This document shows positions 25,253 to 35,910 of a DNA stretch of 64,000 bases, one piece after another. Numbering within the stretch: position 1 is the first letter of the stretch; every line of letters begins with the position of its first letter. The position numbers were made by a program, and so were the translations under genes. Location: positions 38,998,336-39,062,335 of the forward strand of contig OZ024897.1 of assembly GCA_964017195.1 (NCBI GenBank). Reading direction: 5' to 3'. This DNA comes from Siderastrea radians (taxonomy: Eukaryota; Cnidaria; Anthozoa; Scleractinia; Rhizangiidae). A model generated the notes under the pieces. The model ran no database searches, was not told the origin of the DNA, and was given only the letters and a program-made list of their open reading frames with translations.

Positions 25253-25868
25253 ATAATAATAATAATAATTATTATAATTATAATAATTATAATAATAAAT
25301 TTCTGTAGCGCCATTTCCCAATGGTTCAATGGTGCTTTACAAAGTTGTCATTACGTTAATCTACAAATAATCTTAAAAAACAACAGATAAACAAATAAAA
25401 ATGAACTAAAATTGATCATAACGATAAATAAATCAGAATTCCTAGCCAAAAGCTTGTTTAAACAGCCAAGTCTTAAGTTTAGACTTAAAAGTCGAAATAG
25501 ATACACATTTTCTTAATTCTAAGGGAAGGCTGTTCCATATGGTCGGAGCGGCAACTGTAAAGGAACGACCGCCATACGTTTTCAGATTAAATCTGGGAAA
25601 CCAAGGAGATAACGACTACAACGTAGATGATCTCAGTGTCCTGCGTGCTAGGCTTGTAAGGCCTTAGAAGTTCCGTGATGTAACTGGGAGCAGCGTCATG
25701 AAGAGCTTTGAATGCAACCAGAGCGATCTTGAAAATAATCCTTTGTTCAACAGGAAGCCAGTGAAGATTTAAAAGCAAAGGTGTGACATGTTCAAATTTA
25801 CTTGTTGAATAAATGAGTCTTGCTGAACAGTTCAAGACACGTTGTAAATCTTGTAGAACACATTTAGG
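25253..25868 (-). mobile_element. CR1/L2-like non-LTR retrotransposon, 3' end
   Basis: The minus strand encodes the C-terminal tail common to CR1/L2-type reverse transcriptases: NCSARLIYSTSKFEHVTPLL, LHWLPVEQRIIFKIALVAFK, and APSYITELLRPYKPS. After a frame change come NLKTYGGRSFTVAAP and IWNSLPLELR, then a stop. It ends at left in a degenerate AAT microsatellite (25251-25295), the usual 3' tail of this clade. The 5' truncation is near 25868. Only about 600 bases remain, so it is a dead-on-arrival copy. Confidence 0.8.
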
Positions 25869-25882
25869 TTGACCACAATTGC

Positions 25883-26018
25883 TTTAAGCCTCCCTTTCAA
25901 GCGAGGCTATGTGCACAACCTTTCACACGAAAATTAGTTTTCATTCACGTGTAAATAAGACCATATTTTTAAATATTAAAGGTGTGCACCTAGCCTCGCT
26001 TTGATAGAGAGGCTTAAG
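25883..26018. mobile_element. 136-bp MITE
   Basis: Near-palindromic: TTAAGCCTCCCTTTCAAGCG at left, with its near reverse complement at 25982-26017. Flanked by ACAATTGC and ACAATTCC (25875-25882, 26019-26026), an 8-base target duplication with one mismatch. It sits directly beside the truncation point of the CR1/L2 fragment. Confidence 0.65.
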
Positions 26019-26592
26019 ACAATTCCGAAATGGCTTATCAAAAGACACCTTCACCAGAGTGCGAAAGTAGCTCGAAAGTTAAGCGATTCACCGTCGTCTG
26101 TGAGGCGCTTCCACTCGAAGTCAGCAAGGTTCCAAGAAGCCTCCAGTTCTTTAAGGGCTAGGTCTTAATTGAATTTGGACATGAAATGAAAACACGCGAT
26201 GCAGAATGATGCAGAATTAGACTTTTTGTTTTCGCTGTTGAATCTTTTTTATATCAAAACTGATACAATGATATCCAATTCTTTTGATTGAACTGAAGAA
26301 AAGGAACCAGAGCACTGTTTTAAAAACGGGCATCTGTGACCAGGTGACTATCCCATGAACACATGGCTTTAGCCGTTTCAAATCAAACATCGATGAAAGA
26401 GAGATCCAAAAAGTTACACGTCTCTTATTTGGCAAAAAATCCAGTTGGCATAATTTTCGTCACATTTTGCCCCAAAGCATCCAAACATCGGCAGCTTATA
26501 ATCCGTGGTCTTTGACACGCAAACAACCTTGCTTGTCTCAAGCGTTTGCATAAACAATATAAAGCGCTTAACAAAAGCCCCGGAACAAAAGC

Positions 26593-26985
26593 CCAGGGCG
26601 GGGGTTACTCCGCTATATTGCCTATACGGAGACGTGCCGCTGGACAAGGTATGGTTTTTGGCCTCTCTGTCCTAAACAGGGTACAAAATTTTAACCGAGT
26701 CTGTCCTAAATAGGGTATCAACTTGTCGTAAACAGGGTATGGTCAGACCCGATTGTCGTCATTAAATATGGCTTACACAGTATTTAGGTATCCTAGATCG
26801 GGGACATTTGCTGGTCTTTGAAACACTTAAAATTGTGTAAAACAAGGGAGTTGATATAATAATCATTTGCTCTAAACAGGGACCTAAAATAGAGGGTGCT
26901 GTCCTAAACAGAGTAGGCAATTTAGGGCTTTTTTTTGTCCTCTACAGTCAGGCCCTCAAACCCTCAGTTGGTCAAGTGTCCCTCC
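26593..26985. repeat. CTAAACAGGGTA motif array
   Basis: About seven variants of GTCCTAAACAGGGTA occur between 26670 and 26920, in an insert that breaks the right arm of the third-level element. The left arm (near 24372) shows the uninterrupted sequence. Possibly a short transposon with repeated internal sites. Non-coding. Confidence 0.55.
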
Positions 26986-27219
26986 CCCTGGGACAAAAGC
27001 ACCAAAAGTTCGAAGGCGCTGTGGAAAAGGAAGATCAAAAGAGCAAAACGAAGACATAAAAAATCAAAACCCGACTACAAAAAAGTAGAGATTCCTTTTT
27101 ATCCAACAAGCTGTCCATTTCATTGCAAACAGAGTTATACAAATGACACATGAATAGAAGTCAGTACTGTAACTTGCTGAATTCATCGTCAACGTTTTCT
27201 ACCTACAGTGCATCACTGC

Positions 27220-27790
27220 ATGAAATAATCCGTATACGGTCCCTTATTTAGCTGTTATACGGTCAGTATACATAGATGTATACGGGGGATATAAGGACGT
27301 GGCATGATGTATAAGGTACCGTATAAGGATCAGTATACGTCAGGCTATGCCCAGAAAATAGCAGGATCGTATACACTTGTATCAGGATTCCTTATACGTC
27401 AGTACACGTGTCAGTATACATCATGTATACTGCTGGTAACATGAGGTATACTGGTGTTGCATGGAAGGTAGGGATACGGACTCTTACACTTGTGGTGGGA
27501 TTTCTTATTCGTCATTATATTTGTCCGTATTTTTCACGTGTACTGCATGAAGCATGAAGTGTAGGGATATGGTGCGGAAGCCAGGTATATGGATTCTTAC
27601 ACTCGTTAATGGTTATTCATCGTTATTCTTCAGTACACTTGTCCGTATTTATTATGTATACTGCACGAAGTATAAAGTGTACTGATATTGTGTGAAGGGC
27701 AGGTATACGGATTCTTACATCAATGGCAGGATTTTCCATAAAAATTTTGGGTTACGTACCAGTATACATTGTAACATGAATACTGTATGA
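27220..27790. repeat. GTATACGG-rich array, left
   Basis: Contains many GTATAC/TTATACG/AGTATAC words in both orientations, several within palindromes such as CCGTATACGG (27229). A similar tract lies at 36830-37011 next to the right arm, so these are probably subterminal repeats of the inner element. Confidence 0.6.
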
Positions 27791-29400
27791 AAGTGGTGGC
27801 TTACAGAATATTACGTAGAGTAGCAGATTTTTTTGGCAAATGGTTGTTTATTTACTCCTGTTACTCAGTAACTTGCGAAGCTCTTTCAGGGCATATACAG
27901 GTAACATGTATACATTTTTTTTATCATTAAGAACAATCTTTGCACTACACTGTATATAGTGACACAGAAAAAATTAAAGTATGAATTCTTGAAAAAGTAC
28001 AAACTAATTGTAAGAGAATTGAATTGTGCATGTATACAATGATTATCAAACTAAAATTAATTTTACTACAAGTCACTTAAGTCACAGTGGCTCCCTGTAG
28101 CTCCAGCACTGTCATCTTCATGTTTCCTTCAGGGAGAAATATATGATTCATAATCAAGAAAAAAAACGAGGTGGCTGTAGAGTTTCTGGTCTGTGATGAG
28201 ATGTCCTTTAAGCCTCTCTTGGATGGGGATTGAACTTGTTTGTACTTCCACTCAAGATAACACAGAGATGTGCATAATCTGTTGAATTGAATTAAAGGAC
28301 AGTAGTAAATAAACTCTTGCCTCTTGCAGTGTTCTTGGGCAATGTATTCCTTTACAGACATTAACCACGTAAAAGTCAAAATGCACAGTTACTGCATGAG
28401 ACCTTTATGAGTCAAACCTGTGACAGACTGGTATGTAAGTCAATCACACCAGTTTGACTCAGCCACACCACAGGACTTAATGTTAACCACAAAATTTTAG
28501 TCAGATATCCAGTTACCACCAAGTCTTTATTATGCAAAGTTGTAGTATGCATGGGTTCCATTAAGGTTTTGACCAGAGCAAGGCTGAATAATATTGGTTT
28601 TCACAGGTCTTTGGGTCTTTTTGCTTTAAGTGTTGTATAAACCAGGAGTAATGAAGTACAATCGCGCAATGCATACCATAGGAAGCCCAAGTGCGCAGTG
28701 TGATGGGTGATGTGTAAGTGTCGTGCCATAGCAAAGAAATTACATCTGTAGGTTTAAATGGATCTTTAATTGGTCACTTAAAGCACATGTTAAACCCAGT
28801 CTTGAGACAAATTGAAATATAAAATGGCCTAAATGAACTAACATTGCATTCCATATGTGGTTTTTCACATCATTTTTATTTTTCCCTCTCCAACTGCCCT
28901 GTCATAAAGTTTATTAAACTGAAGTTTAACATACTGTAACCCAGGTGAAATTACCAGGCAGAATTTGATGAATAAATTATTAACAAGTTCCCCCCCCCCC
29001 CCACCAAACCCCTATAATTCACACGAAACAATAAATATTGAAATCTTAAAAGTTTCTCTGCCCCTCGGTCAATTTCACATTATTGTAGAACCAAACAGTC
29101 CATGAATAAGTGCAACAAGAAAAAAGGTATTTATGGATATGATTCAACTCTTTGGAAATTTTGATTGACTCAATGCAAACTTACCTACTTTTAGGATTTT
29201 AATAATCATGAGGCAACAGTTACTGTCCCTTAAGAAAGATTCCTCATTGATTGATTCAGAACATTGCTGCAAGGGTCAGGCTTTCTAAAAAGACAAACAA
29301 ACAAGGGGGTTAGTTTCTAAAGAAACTGTGGTGCTGCGTCAGTGGGGACGTGAAACACAAAATTTTGGATTTATCAACTGAAGTTGATAAGGGAGATTGG
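27791..29400. other. No gene seen
   Basis: AT-rich interior of the inner element with a C-run (28991-29002). An open frame at 28077-28379 (minus) has no recognised domain. Confidence 0.4.
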
Positions 29401-29500
29401 TCACCTTACAGAGATTGAAAGCTGACGTTTCAAGCGTTCAAGTGAATCGATTCGCTCTGACGAAGGGCTAACGCTCGGAATGTTAGCTTTCAATCTCTTT
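29401..29500. repeat. Hairpin with a hammerhead-like core (degenerate)
   Basis: Inverted arms 29411-29437 and 29470-29497 (gagattgaaagctgacgttt and its near reverse complement). Inside is CTGACGA (29457-29463), which fits the CUGANGA box of hammerhead ribozymes. It is followed by a possible short stem and GGAA where GAAA would be needed. Such motifs are known in Penelope-like elements. As written the core is mutated, so this is a lead only. Confidence 0.3.
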
Positions 29501-29850
29501 TTGGTGGCCAATCTTGAAACTGCAGTAAATTAACGGTTTCATCATTTTCACATTTTTAAATGAATTGTTAACTGTTTTTAAATTAGATTTCTTTTATCTT
29601 ATATTGTCACTGAAAAGCCCCACCAGGAGAGTGTCAATAAAGTATTGTATTGCATTGTATCAGTTACAGAATAACTCTGGTTCCTGCTCCGTATCTCCTT
29701 ATTTTTATCTCAATGACATTTTTTAAACAAATTGCCATTACTTCCTATTTCCGAGTCACATATACCACACAAGTGTAAGATAGGTTTCAGCAATTAAAGA
29801 GAATAAAATTAATAAAGAAGACAACTTGATGGTTCAACAAGGTTGAGTTA

Positions 29851-30008
29851 CATTGAAACCTGTATGAGGCGGACACTAACAGGACTCCCGCTAGTGTCTG
29901 CTTAATAGAGGTGTCCCCTGAATATAGGTTTGTTTTACACTGATGCTCATGTCTGCTTAATGCGGGGTGTCCGCTTAATATCGGGTACGCTAAATACAGG
30001 TTTCACTG
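29851..30008. mobile_element. Mariner/pogo-type MITE, copy 1
   Basis: Ends CATTGAAACCTGTATG and caggtttcactg are inverted, and TA borders both ends. Internal GCGGACAC/GTCCGCTTA words are in opposite orientation. Length 158. Confidence 0.65.
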
Positions 30009-30198
30009 TAGTCCAGCGGCTTATAATTTCACTTAACATAAATACAACAACTACAAGCAAACGTGAAAAGTGTGGTTCCATTGCCTTTACTTCCTATTTC
30101 AGAGTCACATATACCACAGAAGTGAAAAAAGGTTTGAGCAAGTAAAGAGAATAAAATTAATCTAGAAGACAACTTGATGGTTCCACATGGTTGAATTA

Positions 30199-30356
30199 CA
30201 ATGAAACCTGTATGAAGCGGACACCAACAGGACTCTCGCTAGTGTCCGCTTAATAGAGATGTCCGCTAAATACAGGTTTCTTTTACACTGACGCTCATGT
30301 CTGCTCAATACAGGGTGTCCGCTTAATATGGGGTATGCTAAATACAGGTTTCACTG
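30199..30356. mobile_element. Mariner/pogo-type MITE, copy 2
   Basis: Same length, ends and TA borders as the copy at 29851-30008. It arose with the tandem duplication and not by independent insertion, since the flanks also match. Confidence 0.65.
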
Positions 30357-30417
30357 TAGTCCAGCAGCTTATAATTTCACTTGACATAAATACAACAACT
30401 ACAAGCACACGTGAAAA

Positions 30418-30595
30418 GTGTGGTTCCAGAAAATATCCATACCCTTTTCACGGAGGGTTTTTCGGTTCGAACCCCCACTCTTCAGGAAATTCCACTTTAA
30501 CTTTAAAAGTTTGGCTTTTGATACCCCCCCCCCCCCCCAGAATTTCCAGTGACCATCCACGGGGTGGCTATGGATATTTTTGTGGAACTACACAC
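30418..30595. mobile_element. MITE with TGGTTCCAGAAAATATCC ends
   Basis: Left end TGGTTCCAGAAAATATCC and right end ggatatttttgtggaactac are inverted. The centre includes a long C run (30524-30539). No convincing target duplication; partly overlaps the end of the tandem unit. Confidence 0.55.
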
Positions 30596-30971
30596 ATGTA
30601 ATCTCACAAGCATTTGTTTGCTTGTGTGATGAATGTGTTTAAAAAACGAGCCACAAAGCAGTTGTTCTTTGACTGATAGAAAACCATTCATGTTCTGCAG
30701 CTTCAAGATCTCACAGGCATGGTGGCCCACAACTGTCACATCAAAACAAAATGCCCACATCAAATTCAAATCATGCACATCAAATTCAAATCACTCACAT
30801 CAAATTCAATTCACTCATAGCAAATTAAAAATCACTCACAGCAAATTCAAATCACTCACATCAAATTCAAATCGCTCACAGCAAATTACAAATCGTTTAC
30901 ATCAAATACAAATCGTTCACATCAAATACAAATCGCTTACAGCAAACACAAATAAGGTCAGTGTAAAATAA

Positions 30972-31029
30972 GGACTGCGGACTGCGGACTGCGGACTGCG
31001 GACTGCGGACTGCGGACTGCGGACTGCGG
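30972..31029 (+). repeat. (GGACTGC)8 microsatellite
   Basis: Eight near-perfect heptamers. The opposite arm (about 32480-32510) has only degenerate remnants, so the array expanded in the left arm after the palindrome formed. Confidence 0.85.
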
Positions 31030-31531
31030 AGCAGGGGAAAAAGCAGACTGAGGGTAAAAGGCAGACTGCAGACTAAGGGTAAAATTCAGAATGGAGACTG
31101 CAGACTAGGGGTAAAATGCAGAATGAAGTCTGCAGACTGCAGACTGCAGACCAGGGGGAAAATGAAAGAAAAGACAGCCAGAAATACGTCTGCGCTAGTA
31201 GAAGTTCGTAGAAATCCATTAAAATCTGGTGAAAATGTTTGCGTTTTTTTTCGTGTTCTGATAGGAAAGTTTGTTTACCAATTGAGATGTAGAATAGTTT
31301 TTCCACCAATGATTCTCTGGAATACGTTGTTCATATAAGAGTTTTGCTTCAACTCCAAGCCGTAGATTGATCCACTATGCAAAACAACCTGTGTGTAATA
31401 AGCGAATAAACTTGGACGGGAATAAATGTAGAGCTAGATCAGAACCTGTAGTGTTCCCAAAGATCGCTTTTCTACGAATGAACTTCATTTGCGAACTAGC
31501 TGAGGTAAAAGTCAAACTCCACTGGATACAT

Positions 31532-31831
31532 ACAGTTCCCGGGTGGTCATACCCTGGGTACCAGAGGTTTTTTTCTCGCTAACGTTGGGAGAAATCGGCC
31601 GAAGACCGATGCAACGAGTGGCTTGTCGGGAGAAAAAACCTCTAAGCCACAGCGCTTTGATTTAATGTTCTCGTTGAACTTTGATCTTTTTTACCCTATT
31701 ACGTTTAAACCAATCACAGCAGATGTCTCACGCGGGTCACAATAGAGAACATAAGCTGCAACCGGGAACCACGCAAGAAAAGCCTCTGGCACCCAGGGTA
31801 GGGTGGTCACCCATCTAAGCACTAATTCCGT
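31532..31831 (-). other. 5S-rRNA-like segment, split by a MITE
   Basis: Reading the minus strand and skipping 31550-31800, the sequence contains TTAGTGCTTAGATGGGTGAC followed by CACCCGGGAACTGTA. It resembles the 3' part of 5S rRNA (TTAGTACTTGGATGGGAGAC type). It is too short and mutated to be a 5S gene and is probably a 5S-derived retroposon segment. Confidence 0.55.
31550..31800. mobile_element. 251-bp Mutator-type MITE with exact 9-bp TSD
   Basis: Ends TACCCTGGGTACCAGAGG and, reversed, TACCCTGGGTGCCAGAGG. Flanked by GGGTGGTCA at 31541-31549 and 31801-31809. The duplicated bases come from the 5S-like target, and deleting the MITE and one copy restores it. Internal ccagaggttttttctcg-type repeats recur twice more in inverted form. 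Confidence 0.85.
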
Positions 31832-32011
31832 TGAGAGAATGTTTTGATTATGGTAGATGTTTCACTCCGTTATCTCTCACACAAATTTTTTTCAGTACAA
31901 TATGCATTTTAAAAAATCAGGAAAAAGATGAAAGTGGAAAGCAAGAGGTAAACATTTTAACTAATTGAATTCTTAGATACCAGTCCATGATCAAGGTACC
32001 ATAAGTTCTTC

Positions 32012-32075
32012 TGTCCTTACGATGAGCGAAGTTGTACTTGGATGGGTGATCGACCGGGAACTACATGTAGCTGGC
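32012..32075 (+). other. 5S-rRNA-like segment, right copy
   Basis: gttgtacttggatgggtgat followed by cgaccgggaactacatgtag resembles the 3' half of 5S rRNA, in the opposite orientation to the left copy, as expected for the palindrome. Not a functional 5S gene. Confidence 0.55.
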
Positions 32076-32759
32076 GACCTCAGCTAGTTCACAAATAAAG
32101 TTCATTCGTAAAAAGCAATCCTTTGGAACACTACAGGTTTCGCTTAATGAAATAATTAGCTCTACATTTACTCCCGTCCGAACTTATTCGTTTATCACAC
32201 ACAGGTTGTTTTGCCTTGTCCGATCAAATTCTGAACAATCTACAGCTTGAAGTTGAAGCAAAACTCTTTCATGAGCAACGTATTCCAGCAGGTCCTTAGT
32301 GTAAAAACTGAAATTACTCCTCAATTAGTAAACAAACTTTCCCATTACAACACGAAAAAAATGCAAACATTTTTCTGGTTGTCTTTTCTCTCATTTTCCC
32401 CCTGGTCTGCAGTCTGCAGACTTGATTCTGCATTTTATCCCTAGTCTGCAGTCTCCATTCTGAATTTTACCCTTAGTCTGCAGTCTACATTCCTAAGTCC
32501 ACAGTCCTCGTTTTTCACTGACTGTATTTGTATTTGCTGTGAGCGATTTGTATTTGATGTGAATGATTTGTATTTGATGTGAACGATTTGTATTTGATGT
32601 GAACGATTTGTAATTTGCTGTGAGTGATTTGTAATTTGCTGTGAGCAATTTGAATTTGCTGTGAGTGATTTTTAATTTGCTATGAGTGATTTGAATTTGA
32701 TGTGAGTGATTTGAATTTGATGTGAGCATTTTGTTTTGATGTGACATTTGTGGGCCACC

Positions 32760-33227
32760 GTACACAGGTGGTTGGGCAAAACACAGTGAACATCTCTGAA
32801 ATATTTCCACCGTTCGCGGTTTTCTTAGTTTCACCGTGAACCTTTCTCTAGCTAGCAGAGTCTTATCTTGAGCTAGGTACATTTATAGATATAATTAGCC
32901 AGATTTATTAAAAATACTTGATTGCAAAATGGAACTTCGAAAACCTTCTTAGTTTAAAATCTGCGTACGTTTGGGAGTAAAGGGGTTGGGTGAAGTTCGT
33001 TGACAAAACTGAAACCTTCCAAGCCAGTGACACATCATGGTTCTCCATTTACTGATTTAGTTTGAAACAAAGACGGCCTACCTCGGTAATCTGTATTTAC
33101 TTTCAGCCAGCGAGGAAATCCAACTCAACATAGGACAGAAAAGCTTTGCCAGCCCCATTCAAGCGTCTTCAAGTTCAAATATCCCGCCTTTTCATTCCAT
33201 GAATTCTCATAGTCACCACATCACGGC
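32760..33227. other. No gene seen
   Basis: Sequence between the palindromic element and the second Mutator-like element. No coding or RNA feature recognised. The last nine bases (33219-33227) are a target duplication. Confidence 0.4.
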
Positions 33228-35429
33228 CAATCTCGTTCCCAGAGGCTGCATTCCTTTTGGTCAGCACCAAGGATGCAAGACCTCTGGGATAATCAATGTC
33301 ACAATGCCGGCGAATCGAAATCTGATTGGCTACTATTTTTTACCGGAAGTCTACGAGAAAGAAGTGTCAAAACAGGAAATAAAAGTACTTAGAATGCTTT
33401 TGCTGGACGTTTTCGATCACGTCAGAGACGGACAATGGGAAAGAAATCTGAAAATGGGCGATGCAAACTAACAAAGAATCGAAATACAGTCAAATTCAAA
33501 TTCATGTTAGAGAAGACGCAAAAAGCTAACTGGTGTCGATCACATGATTAAAACGAAAAAGGCTCCAAAACCTTGTGATATGTTGCAGCGGTTCTTGAGA
33601 AAGCTGAATGAATACCTGCTGCAAGATAAACGACGCGACGGTTGAAGAAGGAGTACAATTTTTGGATTAATTCCTCTAATTTCCAGCTCTAAAGTATGGT
33701 TCATGGACACTGATGGCTTGAAAATTGTTCTCAACATTGTCTAAAGAGGATGGAAGCTGGCAGTCTTTCCAGTGCAGCCGTACTGAGAAGTTAAAATAAG
33801 CGGCTGTGTTTTAAAAATCCGTTCACTCCGCGGAGCCATGTGCAAGTTTGATGGAACAGAAGACAGAATTTAAGCTTAAGCTTATTTTGTTGAACTGGAG
33901 CCTATAATCTCACTGTAGCTGAAAAGTGAATGGTAGATTGGATTCTTGAATTAAGTGGTGCAAAAACTGTTGCAGCGACCGGACAGAATGACAAAAACAA
34001 CGAGAACAGCGATCCTGTTTATTTTTGCAGGACGTCGTAGCTGTCGTATTTGTAAGCTTTGACAGTTTCCAGCTGGCAAGACTGATAAACCTCGTCGAGT
34101 GTAGGTAAAATTAAAGGTCTTTCTCTAGTCAGTGATTAAGATTAAATTGTTTTCACTTTGATTGTCTGTGTAAGAAATCGTCCATCCTTGATTGTGATAG
34201 ATTTTTAATGTTTCTAGCTGTACTAAAAAGTGGCTGTTCAGTTTGCCTTGATTCATTGAGCTGAATTATTTATAGACCTGTGATACTCGTTAATAAATTG
34301 TACCTAAGTCATTTTTTTGTGTTTATTCTATGTAGTGTTTTAGTATTTCGGCAAACGAGCTTTCCGTACAAAACTTATACCGTAGTAAAATATTTACCGA
34401 CGTAGTGGTGGAGAAAATACAACACCAGCACAGTCAAAAGGCGAACATAACACAACGCCTGCTCAGGCACGTTTCATAAATAAATGACCGCTCTACTTTG
34501 TCCAAGACCGTTTAATAGCATCAGTACAGTTGATTTGCTCTGTGTCTTCCTTAATAAATAAGCAGTCACACTCTGTAAAAAAATTTAAGCTAATTTTTAC
34601 GCGTATATGCCGCGCGCTAAAAACAAGGTCAAGTTTTTTTAAGGTTGATTTCTTGCTCAATTAGACTTTTCAAATTAGTAAGCTTACACACTATTCGACT
34701 GCTAAAGAACCTCGTCCATGACTATCGTTTTCTTTCAAGATGTCGCTGAAAATTTGTTAATTCTGTAAAGGGCCGTAAGATGTGAAATAAAATTTGCGGC
34801 GGCACTTCAAACTCCTCGACAATGGCTACGTTTTCAGTACCCTTGAAAACGTTCATGCTTGATATTTGTTCTTCTATCAAAAAGTTTAATGAGGATACGG
34901 CTACAATAAAAGAGTTAATTTTCTCTTCACCACTGTTGTTTAAAAAACACACACAGTCAGTCACAAACGCATGGAGGCAGCCAGTCACTGAGAGATCTTC
35001 CATATTCACCTGGCAGTACACAAATGGTATCTTTACCATCAACAACAACAGTCTTCAGCGCCTCGTATTGGCGTTCTTTGCATTAGAGGTCCGGTCTCCT
35101 TTCTGAACTGAATTTTCTAACGCGAAGTGAAATAAATTTATAGAAACCGGTGCGGCCATCTTCGCGAGACTGCGAGCGGGGATAATTTTCATTTTCACGC
35201 GAGTCTCGCGTGAATGTCAATGGCGCCAAAAACAAGGGGACATCGTAATATTTCGCGCCCTTTTTGTCTTTACACGACCCATAACACATGCTCAGTTCGC
35301 AAACTGTCGAGCATGCGCTTTAAAAAACCGGAAGCCTAAAAAGTGGCATCCGGTTTTTGATTATCCCAGAGCCCGTGGCATTTCGATCCCGCTGACCGTA
35401 AATGCGCGCGGGCTCTGGGGACGAGATTG
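33228..35429. mobile_element. Mutator-like DNA element, second member of the CAAYCTCGT family
   Basis: Ends CAATCTCGTTCCCAGAG and, reversed, CAATCTCGTCCCCAGAG. Flanked by CATCACGGC (33219-33227 and 35430-35438), an exact 9-base duplication. Each end also forms its own hairpin (cccagagg/cctctggg at left, cccagagcccg/cgggctctggg at right). The TIR head CAAYCTCGTYCCCAG is shared with the 6055-9841 element, so both belong to one family. The interior carries a 108-codon frame (34722-35048, minus) of unknown kind, and a stretch (33540-34400) that recurs diverged at 38700-39500. Confidence 0.8.
34722..35048 (-). other. Open frame inside the second Mutator-like element, unassigned
   Basis: 108 codons of mixed composition with one cysteine-containing central stretch. 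No family recognised. Since it lies within a Mutator-like element lacking a transposase, it could be a captured exon fragment (inference), or it could be chance. Confidence 0.25.
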
Positions 35430-35754
35430 CATCACGGCGTCATGTGGATTTCATTTTGCTTGAACCATAGTCCTTCTACGAAGCTTTGTGCCATCAATAA
35501 CAGTTCGAAGATCACCAATATTTTGGAAAGAAACTTTTTGTTGCCTTCGAAGGCCATCTAGCGCAATATTCCAGATATAAAATGGAGAAAATTCCTGTTA
35601 CCTTTTGAGGACGTTGGAGAAATATCACACATTCGCGTAATTTCAAAATGGACGCCACAATTGACGCTAACACGGAAACCGCTGATCAAATCCACCGTGT
35701 CACCTCGTTTCCAGTTCCCATGAAGCCGCGCTGTGGGGAATGGAAGAAAGCATA

Positions 35755-35908
35755 CAGTGGAACCTGTAACGAAGTCCTCGGTATAAACGATATTTTTCAG
35801 CCCAGTAATAGTGTAATGTATGGAAAAGAACCTCGATATAACAAAACCTCGATATACCGAACCAATTTCCCGAGTCCCATGGTACTTCGTTAAATCGAGG
35901 TTCCGCTG
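35755..35908. mobile_element. Pogo/Tigger-type MITE, 154 bp
   Basis: Ends CAGTGGAACCTG and, reversed, CAGCGGAACCTCG, bordered by TA on both sides (35753-35754, 35909-35910). The internal cctcgatataacaaaacctc text is characteristic of pogo-related MITEs. Non-coding. Confidence 0.75.
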
Positions 35909-35910
35909 TA

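Larger units (their letters stand above)
24169..27215. mobile_element. Third-level inverted-repeat element inside the inner TTAA element
   Basis: Arms 24169-24600 and 26360-27215 are inverted copies starting from ATGCACTGTAGGTAGAAAAC. The right arm is interrupted by the array 26593-26985. The right arm of the surrounding inner element has no equivalent segment at the matching position (about 37012), so it is an insertion. The loop holds a CR1/L2 fragment and a MITE. Confidence 0.65.
29731..30425 (+). repeat. Tandem duplication of a 347-bp unit, two copies
   Basis: Units 29731-30077 and 30078-30425 match along their length, both starting near attgcc-tttacttcctatttc and ending in gtgaaaagtgtggttcc. 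Each unit carries one copy of the same 158-base MITE. The copies have diverged by substitutions and small indels. Confidence 0.7.
30721..32759. mobile_element. 2-kb palindromic element with minisatellite arms
   Basis: Starts GGTGGCCCACAA and ends with its reverse complement. Arms 30721-31505 and 32083-32759 are inverted copies. From the outside in, each carries a roughly 20-bp tandem repeat (CACATCAAATTCAAATC type), then a GGACTGC/CAGACTGC array, then about 350 bases of unique arm. The central region has two opposed 5S-rRNA-like segments. No open frame codes for a recognised protein; the longer frames are translations of the minisatellite. Confidence 0.7.

Noticed and set aside
28991..29002. 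Poly-C runs here and at 30524, 58940 and 59681 as regulatory signals
   Set aside because: Homopolymer tracts within repeats, prone to slippage and sequencing error.
30750..30955. Regular 20-bp repeats resembling a CRISPR array
   Set aside because: Units are tandem without distinct spacers, the genome is eukaryotic, and an inverted copy exists at 32515-32740. It is a minisatellite arm.
30633..30971. A 112-codon frame and its 129-codon counterpart at 32493-32882
   Set aside because: Both are readings of the tandem minisatellite in opposite arms.
32012..32075. A functional 5S rRNA gene
   Set aside because: Only the 3' half is recognisable and it is mutated, with an inverted partner in the same element.
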